Source of the DNA: Helicostylum pulchrum
Lineage: Eukaryota > Mucoromycota > Mucoromycetes > Mucorales > Mucoraceae
Direction: 5' to 3'
NCBI GenBank assembly: GCA_025677825.1
Contig: JAIXMO010000051.1
Span: 124,001-188,000, forward strand
Length of the DNA: 64,000 nt
Both the position numbers and the translations under genes were made by a program. The notes beneath the pieces are model-generated. The model did no database searches. It was not told the origin of the DNA and saw only the letters and a list, made by a program, of their open reading frames with translations. Positions 12,183 through 21,939 of the stretch are shown one piece after another (position 1 is the stretch's first letter; the number at the start of each line of letters is the position of its first letter).

Positions 12183-13226
12183 ATGTGTCAATCATTACAA
12201 GAAAAGTTTTTACAACATGGAGTGCCTACAACTAAAGAAGTTTTTGACGAAAGTTTATTTAAAGACGTTTGTGACGCACACTGTCATGCTCATGACGATA
12301 TAGACAACCTGCGAGATATTTCTCAGCTAAAGACAGGTCATATCACTTTAATGGGAGTACGACAAGACGACTGGGATACAGTATCTAAAGTAGCCAAAGA
12401 GTGTAACGAAAAAGAGCCAAGCAAGTGCGTACCTAGTTTTGGTATTCATCCTTGGTTTAGTCATTTTTTAATGATGCCGGAAGAAAATGATATACAACAA
12501 CATTATCAACGTATTCTTACATCAAAGGATCCACTAGAATTACAAGATATGTTGAAAGAATTAAGTCAATTACCTACATTCACTTTTGATACTTGGTACA
12601 ATAATCTAAGACAACATTTATTAGATCATCCTAATGCGCTTGTAGGAGAAGTAGGTGTTGATAGAGCAGCTAAACTATTACCTGGAGGATCGTTTAAATG
12701 GCATGGAGTTAAACCTACTTCAGTACAATGTTCTATTGAACATCAGATATCGATTTTCGATATTCAATGTAAATTAGCAAGAGAATTGAATCGAGGTATG
12801 AGTGTGCATTGTGTACAAGGTCAAGGACACTTATTTAACTACCTGAAGGCTCAATCAAATCAATTCAGTACTAGAAAGCTAAAGTTGTTAAAAGAGATAC
12901 CAAATACTTTACGTATGTGCCTTCATTCTTATGGTGGAGCACCTGGAAGTATTAAACAGTTTTTGGAATTAAAGGGCTTTTGTGTTTACGTTTCATTTTC
13001 AGTTGGAATTAATGCAAGAATGACTCCACCACTTAAGTTACAAGAATTAATTCGGTCTGTACCGGAAGATAGACTATTAATTGAATCTGATTTAGATTCA
13101 CCAAAGCTAATTGATGATTGTATGGTAGATATCATTAAAATTGTTGCCGAAGCACGTCAATGGTCTATTACTAAAGTAGTTGAAATTACGCATCAAAATT
13201 GGATTCAATTCATCTCAGCGTACTAA
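12183..13226 (+). CDS. TatD-family metal-dependent hydrolase (Scn1-like), 347 aa
   Basis: A single uninterrupted exon encodes 347 residues. TatD/amidohydrolase metal-site motifs occur in the expected order: DAHCH (31-35), FGIHPWF, GEVGVDR, SVHCVQGQG, CLHSYGG and IESD (300-303). Family members are TIM-barrel enzymes using two divalent metals. Bacterial and yeast TatD act as 3'-5' DNases, and the fungal Scn1 branch was named for interaction with the APC/C subunit Cut9. The long insertion between the FGIHPWF and GEVGVDR motifs resembles the Scn1 type more than bacterial TatD. The substrate of this branch is not known to me. Lack of introns is unusual among the neighbours. Confidence 0.88.
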   Translation: MCQSLQEKFLQHGVPTTKEVFDESLFKDVCDAHCHAHDDIDNLRDISQLKTGHITLMGVRQDDWDTVSKVAKECNEKEPSKCVPSFGIHPWFSHFLMMPEENDIQQHYQRILTSKDPLELQDMLKELSQLPTFTFDTWYNNLRQHLLDHPNALVGEVGVDRAAKLLPGGSFKWHGVKPTSVQCSIEHQISIFDIQCKLARELNRGMSVHCVQGQGHLFNYLKAQSNQFSTRKLKLLKEIPNTLRMCLHSYGGAPGSIKQFLELKGFCVYVSFSVGINARMTPPLKLQELIRSVPEDRLLIESDLDSPKLIDDCMVDIIKIVAEARQWSITKVVEITHQNWIQFISAY

Positions 13227-13362
13227 TCGCCTGATGACGCAACGCCTTTTATTTTTTTCATTGAAAAAAATTTCTTCTTGTTCACATTTTTTTTCTTCTC
13301 TTTTTTTTCTTCATCTTGTTTTTATTTGAAAGAAAAAGAATAATCATATTTACAATAAAACA

Positions 13363-14527
13363 ATGAGTGAAATCGACAATACAGGTAAATAGAGCATCTA
13401 TATAAACAACAACTGAGAGAGTTTGGGGTTGTGGGGATGTTTTCTCAGCATGGAAGAAGAAGAGAAAAAACTAGTAGCATCGAGCTTTTTTTTTTCATTC
13501 TTGTTGTTGTTGTTGTTGTAATCTATACTAAATATTTCAATTACTTATATTAGTTGACCAACGCGTTTCAGATGAAAGAGGCCGTCGCTCTCGCAGTCGT
13601 TCTAGATCTCGTTCTCCTGGACGTGACCATAGTGACCACAGATATAGAAGTCGTTCTCGTTCACCAAGAGACCAAATGTAAGCACTTTTTACACTAGCAA
13701 AAAATCACATTTAATATTATAATCATTATTGCAACAACTAAAAAAGAAAAAATACACAACTTTTTTTTCTCATCACTCCATCACATTATATTATATATAC
13801 AGTCGTGCTGATCAAATTCCAGAAGAGGATGCCAATCCTGGAGATAATTTATTTATTACCGGCCTTTCTATCCGTACCACTGGTCCTGATTTAGAGAGTC
13901 TTTTTGGAAAATACGGCAAGGTAAATAATAATTATAATTATAATAAACAAAATAACACTAAAATGTTATGCGTGTGTTATAGGTTAATAAGGCAGAAATT
14001 ATGTTTGACCCTCATACCCGTGAATCTCGTGGTTTTGGGTTCATTCGTATGGCTAACCCTGATGAAGCTGAAAGGGCTATTGCGGGTATTAGTGGGTCTG
14101 AAGTTGATGGTCGCGTTGTTACAGTTGAAAAAGCAAAGCGATCTAGACCCAGAACACCTACTCCTGGTCGCTATTATGGACCACCTAAACGTGGTGGACC
14201 TGGCGGATGTAAGTTACTACAAAGATTATAATAATGCTATTTTTGGTGTATTTACTTTTTTATTTTACAATAGCAAGAGGAGATAGAAGAGATGGCGGTA
14301 GACCTCCTAGAGGTGGAGACCCCAGATATGATCGTTATTATGAACGATCATACGTAGATCGTTACGATCCCCCTAGAGGATATGAACGTTACGAAAGAGA
14401 CCGTTATGATCGCTATGATCGTTATGATCGCTACACCGACCGTTACGACCGCTATGATCGTTATGACCGCCGCCCTCCACCACCAAGATATGAACCTTAC
14501 CCCCCACGTACCAGATCACCTTACTAA
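13363..14527 (+). CDS. Transformer-2-like SR splicing factor, 247 aa
   Basis: Five exons (13363-13384, 13554-13677, 13803-13920, 13983-14208, 14274-14527) give 247 residues. A short RS domain of Arg-Ser dipeptides comes first. One RRM follows at about 64-138, with RNP2 (LFITGL) and RNP1 (RGFGFIRM). The Tra2-type linker RPRTPTPGRYYG comes next, then a Gly/Arg and Asp-Arg-Tyr repeat tail built from repeated DRY units. The RS-RRM-linker order is that of Tra2 proteins, which bind purine-rich exonic enhancers in the nucleus. In this protein the C-terminal RS domain is replaced by DRY repeats, so phosphorylation by SR kinases would mainly affect the N-terminus. Confident as an SR-type RRM protein, fairly confident as Tra2. 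Confidence 0.9.
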
Positions 14528-15013
14528 AAAAAAAAAAAAGTCATTATTCAACTTTCACCTCTTTTTTCTTTTTTTTTTTTTTTTATATAAAAGAAAAAAA
14601 AAAGAAAAAAGAAATCAAAAACCATAAATATATTACTTATCCAGTTCACAATTCAATAATCGTCTTTCCAGTTCAGAATCTAACACATCACTGTTTATAT
14701 TTTATAATGTCTTCTTTTTTACCTACTGTCTTTACTACTACTTTACTTTATCAACTACGCAGCTATACAACTCAACTCAATTTTTCACTTTTTAAGCCAA
14801 CTTGAACATTTCTTGTAATTCTTTTTCTTACTTTTTTTATCCTTTTTTTTTTGAGTCATAAAGGTAAGTGTTATTTTAGAGTTTTACAAGGGCAAAAAAA
14901 GTTTTTTTTCTGTGCGTATAAAATAAAATAAAAAGTTAAAAAAGAATAAATTTGACCCAGACTCAGTTCCTTTTTTTTTTTGTTAAATTGTATATATATG
15001 ACATTATAAAAAA
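14528..15013. other. intergenic between Tra2-like and Ugo1-like genes
   Basis: Holds the Tra2-like 3' untranslated region, with A-rich and T-rich runs just after the stop, and the promoter of the next gene. No other feature seen. Confidence 0.4.
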
Positions 15014-15329
15014 ATGTCTACAGTCAAGGTTAACCCTCATAGACCTTATTACACACCTGGTTTACACCAGCATAATTATACCTCTTTACCTTCTAATGAT
15101 TCTATTCCACTCTTGTTGGAAGAAAAAGAACATCATGCTCAATTAAAAAGTTTCACTACTCGATGTACTAGTTTTGCATTACTAAAGTATTTTGTCACAA
15201 TGTTGACAAGCCCATTTGAAGTGGGAACAACTTTACTTCAAGTACAATATTCTCCACACCAAGACGTTGAAGTGATTGGTATGCCTCAAGAACCTACCTC
15301 GGTAAAAACAACAAAAATAATATGCAATA

Positions 15330-15374
<45 letters not shown>

Positions 15375-16547
15375 TACATTTAAACTTGGGCTTTTAGATT
15401 CACCATTTCGATTCAGAAGAAGAAGATGAAGAAGACGAGTTTTTTAAAAGACCTGAAAGAACTTCGATCGATAATGTACGTATTCGAACCGATAATTTGT
15501 TATCAGTTAGTGTATACGATGAAAAGAATCGACCTATGCATCAAATGGCTCCTATGGAAGGGGGCGGTGTATTAGAGATTTTAAATCTGATTATGAAACA
15601 ACCTACTGAAGGTTGGAAAGCATTATTCAAAGGTTTGTGCAAGGTATATTTCGCCATGTGAACAATAGCTTATTAACACTCATACAAAACAAAACAAAAA
15701 AGGTCAAAGAGTCACCTGGATATACGAAATGCTCCGTACAGTATTACGACCTGGATTAGAAAGTTCTTTAAATGATATATTTGGATTATATGATGATACA
15801 ATCCCTTTATTGCATTTAGACAGTGTCACGCCAAATATTTCTACAATTGTTGTATCTCATCTTGTCATTGGATTATTACTCAGTCCCTTAGAAATTATTC
15901 GCACGAGATTAGTAGTACAATCCTCTTCACCACTTTGCAGTAAATACAATGGTCCTGTACATGCTTTACGTACCATGTTTCATGAAGAAGGTGGCTTAAA
16001 GGGTGTCTACTTTCATTCCAACAACCTGTTTCCTACTTTATTATATCACATTATCACGCCACTTTTATCGTGTAGTACACCTTTGATTATTGCTCGTTTA
16101 TTTCATATCTTTCCTGCAGATAGTCCTATCCTTTATGGTGCTGCTGAATTAGCCTTATCCACTCTGGGTTTAGTCGTTATGTTACCTATAGAGACCATTC
16201 GAAAGAGATTACAGAGTCAAGTACAAGGTGATTTTAAGTCGGCTGTGGCTTTACGTCCTGCTCCTTACAGAGGTTTCTTTGATGCATTATACAAGATTAT
16301 GAAGGAAGAGGGCACTCGTAATAAGAGATCCGTAGAGAAAAAAGCTCGAAAGCAAAAGAGATTAGCCGATTCTTCTTCAGAGTCAGATAGTGATTCTGAT
16401 TTATTCCCTGCAAAGGCAAGACCAGCTGGTACTCCTAGTGCTTGGGGTATCCGTGGGTTATATAGAGGCTTTAGTATGCAATTAATGGCTAATGTCATGG
16501 TTTTTGTGTTCCATACAATTAATGGTATTGAAGGTAAAGAGTTATGA
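15014..16547 (+). CDS. Ugo1-like mitochondrial carrier-fold protein, 455 aa
   Basis: Three exons (15014-15301, 15398-15632, 15703-16547) give 455 residues. Two carrier-family signatures are visible: SPLEIIRTR near 237 and LPIETIRKR near 335, each at the end of a hydrophobic helix. The N-terminal third (TSPFEVGTTLLQVQ) is a degenerate repeat, and an acidic loop (EEEDEEDEFF) follows. Length, degenerate first repeat and these spacings fit Ugo1, the modified carrier protein of the mitochondrial outer membrane needed for fusion, rather than a transporting carrier of about 300 residues. A basic and Ser/Asp-rich insert (about 385-425) interrupts the last repeat. The first intron contains an A run of about 42 nt (15331-15372). 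A different divergent SLC25-type protein remains possible. Confidence 0.78.
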
Positions 16548-18020
16548 TTTTTTTTATTTTATATTGTGTGTGTTTAGTATTTATATGTTTTTCTCCTTTT
16601 TATATGTGTAGATGGTTTCAATGGTATTTTCTAATTATTATGTTTTTTTTTCTTTGTTTATTTATTAATGTATTAATAATAAAAACCCTGTATACTCTTT
16701 GCTTGTTTCATTTTATAAAATATTTCAGATATCATAAAACTGATAAACTACACTCGTCCCCAAGTACCTGGACTATGCATTGATAATTAGTGCCACTGAT
16801 AAGCGTGGATTAAGGTTTCGTGCATTACATCGCTATACTATAATTTAAACTATTTTTATAAAAAAAGATTACGTGTTATATTTAATTTTAGGTCAGCTTC
16901 TATTTTCTGCAGGCCTTTTACAAGAATTGACATATAGTTTCTCCCGTGTAACAGGTCTTAGAGTAACACCTATTTTACCCATGATGTGACGTTTGCATAC
17001 AACCGACGTAAGATAACATGTAACAAGCCGATAAACGTCGGATTTCATCACGGCAAAAAGAGATGGATTATGGAGAAAAAAAAACATATCTTTTATTAGA
17101 AACATACAACCGAAAAATAGACCTAAAATAAAAACTACCAGTTCTAATCACGTTAAATTGCTTATCTTACGATTTAAGTATTTATAAAGACATGTATATT
17201 TAGCACTTGATAACAAAACAAAAAAAAAGGGTTTTACAAATGTATTGAAAATATACCAAAGGTTCAATGTGGTACAGACAATCTCATACGTCAAATTGAG
17301 TACGACGTTCCATAGCAATTACATATTTGAAATGTGTATTGTTTGCTTTTGGCTGAATTTTTTATATAATAATCAGCCCTTTTTTTTCCCACAACCCGGG
17401 GTTCATAATGGAGTGACGATAGTCTACAGTAACTTCTTTTTTATTAAGCACCTCCTTTTTTCCGTTGGCTCCGATTAGAAGAACACAAGCTAACAAGAAG
17501 TGCAATAGCTTTTCTTTTTTTTAAGATATTTGAAAGCTAACGCGTATTAGTTTCTAAGTAATTCAAAATATTCAGTCAATAAACTGCAAAAAAAAAAACC
17601 TTAATATGAAAATTGTTTTAAAGTAACTGATAACAAATAAATAAAAACTGTACCTGGACAATAAGAAGACTATTAAAATATTACTTGTTTTATACAAAAG
17701 AACATTTTTCTATACTTCTTCTGTAGGAAATAGAATTGTACCGTCAAATCCCATTTTACTTTTAACGATTGCTTTTGAAACGGAGGTCAAACGAAAAGTA
17801 TTAATTTTATTATTATAGTTTAGGATCCTATCTTATTCGGAGTCTCGGCGTCGGTCAATGCATTCAATACAGAAAAAGTATGTCAGAAGTGGCTTACTGC
17901 TTCCTCTTTTTTTTTGAGAAAAAAAATTTTCTGGGTTGAATATAAAAAGATTCATTTGGCGTACCTTTTTTTTTTTTTTTTTGTTCTTATCTTTTTTCAA
18001 TTAAAAATCTTAATAAAAAA
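16548..18020. other. intergenic, 1.5 kb
   Basis: No supported gene. A minus-strand 70-codon ORF (16893-17105) and plus-strand ORFs near 17245 have no family resemblance or splice support. The last 80 bp before 18021 are T-rich with a TATAAAA at about 17941, a plausible TATA box for the GPI-protein gene. Confidence 0.45.
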
Positions 18021-18810
18021 ATGAAGTCTGTTTTCATTGCCATTGCTGCTCTCGCTGCCACCGTTGTTTCTGCTCAAAACAACATTGTTAGTATCACATC
18101 TCCTCTTATGAACACTGTTTATACAGCTGGTCAAGATGCCGTTATCTCTTGGTAAGTTTTTGTGTTTAAAAAAGCGTGTTATCTTTTGTAAAAAAGAAAG
18201 GTATACTTATACCCCCATGTTTTTTTCTTCTAATAGGATTAAACCTACTGTTGATACTATTCCCAAGATTATGTTGGCTAAGGGTGATCCCCTTGCACTT
18301 GAAGTTGTTGCCACTATCGCCGAAAATGTAGATGCCAAGAAGGGTAGCTATACTTGGAAGATTCCCGCTGATACCGCTCCTGGAAACGATTACGCTTTCG
18401 AATTAGGTGTCTCACCTGATATGTCTTTCTCTGGTATGTTCTCTATTAAGGCTGCTGCCGCTGCTGAATCTAGCTCTTCTAGCTCTGAAGCTGCTTCTAC
18501 TACCACTACTACTACTACTCGTACTACTACCTCTGCTGCTGTCTCTTCTGCAGTTTCATCTGCTACCTCTGTTGTTGCTTCCGCTACCTCTGTTGTTGCT
18601 TCCGCTACCTCTTCTGTTGCTTCCGTCGCTAGCTCTGCTGTCTCCTCTGTCGCTTCCGCTGCTTCTTCTGTCGCTTCTTCTGCTGCTTCTACTACCCCTA
18701 CTCCTGAAACCGAGCAACCTGCTGAAGAAAATGCTGGTAACAAGATGGGTTCCAACAAGGCTGTTCTTGCTGCTATTGCCGGTGTTGCTGCCGCTGCCGC
18801 TTTAATCTAA
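18021..18810 (+). CDS. Ser/Ala-rich GPI-anchored cell-surface protein (Kre9/KNH-type N-terminus), 234 aa
   Basis: Two exons (18021-18151, 18237-18810) give 234 residues. Residues 1-18 are a clean signal peptide (MKSVFIAIAALAATVVSA). A beta-sandwich domain follows (about 19-125; ITSPLMNTVYTAGQDAVISW, then GSYTWKIPADTAPGNDY). It has the look of the Kre9/Knh1-type N-terminal domain of fungal Ser/Thr-rich GPI proteins. Residues 130-205 are a Ser/Thr/Ala/Val repeat with SATSVVASATSVVA-type units, a likely O-mannosylated stalk. The end (NKMGSNKAVLAAIAGVAAA) is a GPI signal: small omega-site residues, then a hydrophobic tail. GC at codon third positions is higher than in its neighbours, suggesting strong expression. 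Long minus-strand frames here are shadows of the repeat. Confidence 0.88.
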
Positions 18811-20557
18811 ATCAGATTTACAATCCTCCTCCCCTTATAATTAATTTCCTAATCTCTACAGTGTATAAAATAAAAAATTTACAACAACAACCAAAAAGTT
18901 ATTTTTAGGATGCGCTAGAAAAAAAGATAAACTAGAATTATGTTAGAGTTACCGTGTAATTTTTATTTATTTTTTCTTGTAGATGTACTAGACTTCAGCA
19001 CGATTTCTACCAGCTCAATGTTTGTTTCTGTAACCTCCAACGACTTTGTTCGGGTTTTTCTGTAAAAGAAAAATATATAACGCGACATCGCTATATGACA
19101 ACACTTTTGTGTTTAATGACGTATTTTTTTTAGTTGGAAACGTTTTTTTTTTAGCAGCCAGCTCGGTCTTCGAAAATGAACCTTTCTTTCCTTTGAAGAG
19201 GATTGTTGTGATCAATTGATATCGCACGCATACGACTGGTCTCATAAGTCAGTGAGTTAAACGATTGCATTTGAACTAAATCAATTACAACGAAATCGTA
19301 TGATACAGCGGCAAAAAAAAGATAACGATAAAGAAGTCGCGATTGTTCAAGTTGGAAACCCGATAGATCGAATCTAAAAAAAAAAGAGCGTGATCATTTT
19401 ACGGTCAATCTTTAGTACGATCCTTCTTGTTTAATCCTAAAGAACGAATCAGAAGATATTCTGGATTGTAAATTTATTATCAAAACGTATTAGAAAAAAT
19501 GGTAGAACCTGATATTTCGGAGTCAATCTGATCGTTACACTGAAAATCCAAATAATCCTCACGCCGGATTATGCTTCATTTCCGTATGGAAGAGGTAAAA
19601 TACTAAACAGAAAGCTCAGTCTACACACTACATATCAAATAAATTTGAGCAATATTTTTAACTGTATGAGACCATCACAAATAAACAAAAGCTTTGGTTA
19701 TATGCGATCGCATTATTTTTCTCTCGCTGCAAGTCCGAGCCTTGTGGCAATATGTGTTATTTGTGCCTACACAAGCAAATTTAGCCGGATAATTTACTTA
19801 GTCGTGACAAATAATAAACATGAGAAGCCGTACAGATGTGAAGATTCATGGCTCAATGGATGGAGAAGCCGTACAGTAAAATAATAGTTTTCTAATACGT
19901 CGATAAATAAAAGTAAACACAGTTTTATAAGTAAAGTAAGTACTTTAAATATACTTACCAAAGTATTTAACTAGCAATAAAAGGATGGCTGTTTTCGAGT
20001 CATACAGGAAAAATTCACTACATTTATGCCAAACTATATTTATTATTGGTCTCTTTATTATAAATGCTCGGTTTGAGACCATTATTTATAATCACCCCTG
20101 TTTTAAAGCTATGATTCCTAGGTATCAACAGTGAATCTTTAGAGAATGAACTAAGAAAAGTAATTAGATACAGATGGTTACTAAGTGATGAAAGATTGAA
20201 AAGGGATACAGTATAATCGAAATAAAGTGAATACAAAGATACTCTTTAGTCCTGCATACCATAGCTAGTTAACTTATAGTTTTTTAATTGCATTGTTATG
20301 TGGTATTTTAATAAATAGCTCTGTACTATTTTAATCGAGAACAATAAATTTTTTAATAGAATTTAAAATGATTATAATGTTTAAGTTCTTGCAGAAAAAG
20401 ATACATGGCATATTTTTATTTGTACAATAACTTGGTTACTTAATTCAAGGATTATTTAAAGTGCTATAATTCATATATTATTCTCTTTAAAACGCGTGTT
20501 TTAAGTGAATATTTAGACACTACTTCTAAAAATGGTTATTTTAATAGTGATCGAAAG
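18811..20557. other. intergenic with zinc-finger relic
   Basis: No intact gene seen. It contains the C2H2 relic listed separately and otherwise AT-rich sequence without exon chains. Confidence 0.45.
19753..19839 (+). pseudogene. relic of a C2H2 zinc finger
   Basis: In one frame the bases read C-x2-C, then F and L at near-canonical spacing, a final H, and directly after it the inter-finger linker HEKPYRC. This closely matches the C2H2 consensus C-x2-C...F-x5-L-x2-H...H-TGEKPYxC, except that the first zinc-binding His is replaced and the following finger is missing. The 13 bases GAGAAGCCGTACA of the linker recur about 30 bp downstream (near 19861). No gene model can be built around it, so it looks like a decayed fragment of a zinc-finger gene. 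Confidence 0.4.
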
Positions 20558-20714
20558 AGGTACTCTCATAGTAGGTGGTCGACCTCTTTTTTTTTGGGTT
20601 GATTTCCTTTCACAAAATCCTAATTAGGGTGCAGAACAGTCCCCAGAGTTCTGCACCCTCATCCTAATTAGGATTCTGTAAAAAAGAGGTCGACCACCTA
20701 CTATGAGAGTACCT
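20558..20714. mobile_element. 157 bp MITE with nested inverted repeats
   Basis: Outer arms of 35 nt (from AGGTACTCTCATAGTAGG) are perfect inverted repeats at the two ends. Inside them a second pair (AATCCTAATTAGG...GTGCAGAAC) is also inverted, with a 6-nt gap in one arm, leaving a loop of about 8 nt. The whole element would fold into one long hairpin. The trinucleotide AAG flanks both sides (20555-20557 and 20715-20717), consistent with a 3-bp target-site duplication as made by PIF/Harbinger-type transposases. It has no coding capacity. Confidence 0.75.
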
Positions 20715-21939
20715 AAGGTGTTTTCTTTGTAGCTACCTTTTTTGAGCTTAAAAATAGGGGTAATGAACAATGGTATCATTGTGTTGATAACAAAGAAAAT
20801 TAACACAGTAGAATAATGGTTCTAGGTACATTATAGCGAGCAAAATAACGGACCGAGTGAATCACAGAAAGAGTAAGTAGCTGTACATTGCCGAGTGTTA
20901 CAACAAAAAGATGATTAGAAAGAACCGCATGAATATTATACAGTTTTTAATAGATACACTCTGACATAAATACAGTAAAATGTTTTTTGTGCAAATCAAA
21001 ACGTCCCAGACACTAAGATGTTCTTCAGCACCGTGTTTTATTCCCTATGTTATCCCTAATGTTATTCCCAAAGAAACCATCCTAGTCTGTATGTTACTCA
21101 AAAAACTATATTATATTGTCGCTTGGAATAAGCACTAAAAAAATACTTTTGTTGTATTTTTATAACTGGATATATAGTCATCCCGTTCACTATTCAATAT
21201 AAGTGTAGGTTTCTTCTAGAATTCGACCAGTATCATAATACGATGTTACCAAAAAAAATACAACGTATCACTAAAAAGTTAGAACGATTTTAAGCCTATC
21301 AAATTGTTGTCAAATTTGGTGCCACATCAATCGTAAATCATAAATTAAAAATGTCTTTTTTGAAAAGCAATTGACCATCTTTTTTTTTCGGGACGGGCTA
21401 GTGTCATATACAAAGAAAACTACGTACTTCGTTGGATGTATACCTAACTAATTGCGAGCTTTAAATACGCGCAGAAAGCGAGAAAGAAAAACTAGGATTT
21501 GAATTTTTTTTTTGGTGGACGATAAAAAGCTTAGTTGGCATTCAAATTTGACTTTGAATGGCTGAGTGTATGGCAAAGCCATTTAGATGGAAGCTACCTT
21601 TGTTTCCAACGTACAACGATACATTATATACCATCTAGTATGTCGTTTAAAATCAAAATCTCACTTGAACAAAAGTCTCTCATCCCCTCAATTGAGGCTA
21701 CTTGTTAAAGGAAAAGTCTGGCGGTTTAGAGCAAGTTTGTGAGAGGGAAAGGACAACTCTAACTCATCCAAAACTGCTTACACAAACGTTTCTCTAGGTA
21801 ACCCTTAAATTTAAGGTTAATTAAACTCCAGTTTGAGAGCAAGAAAGCTTAATTGTGAAGGGTATAAAATTTTACTCATTTTAATTGCTCCTTTCGCTTT
21901 CAATATACTCAGTTTGTTAAACTATAAATCGTATTGTTG
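20715..21939. other. intergenic upstream of the first Kelch gene
   Basis: No gene seen. A TATAAAA motif at about 21863, some 75 bp upstream of the start codon, could be the TATA box of the first Kelch gene. Confidence 0.4.

Noticed and set aside
16893..17105. 70-codon minus-strand frame with KRHIMGKIGVTLRPVTRE
   Set aside because: Looks partly protein-like, but has no upstream exon, promoter or known match; not enough to call a gene.
18390..18758. 122-codon minus-strand frame rich in Glu, Ala and Val
   Set aside because: Antisense shadow of the Ser/Ala repeat of the GPI-anchored protein; no independent start, intron or family support.
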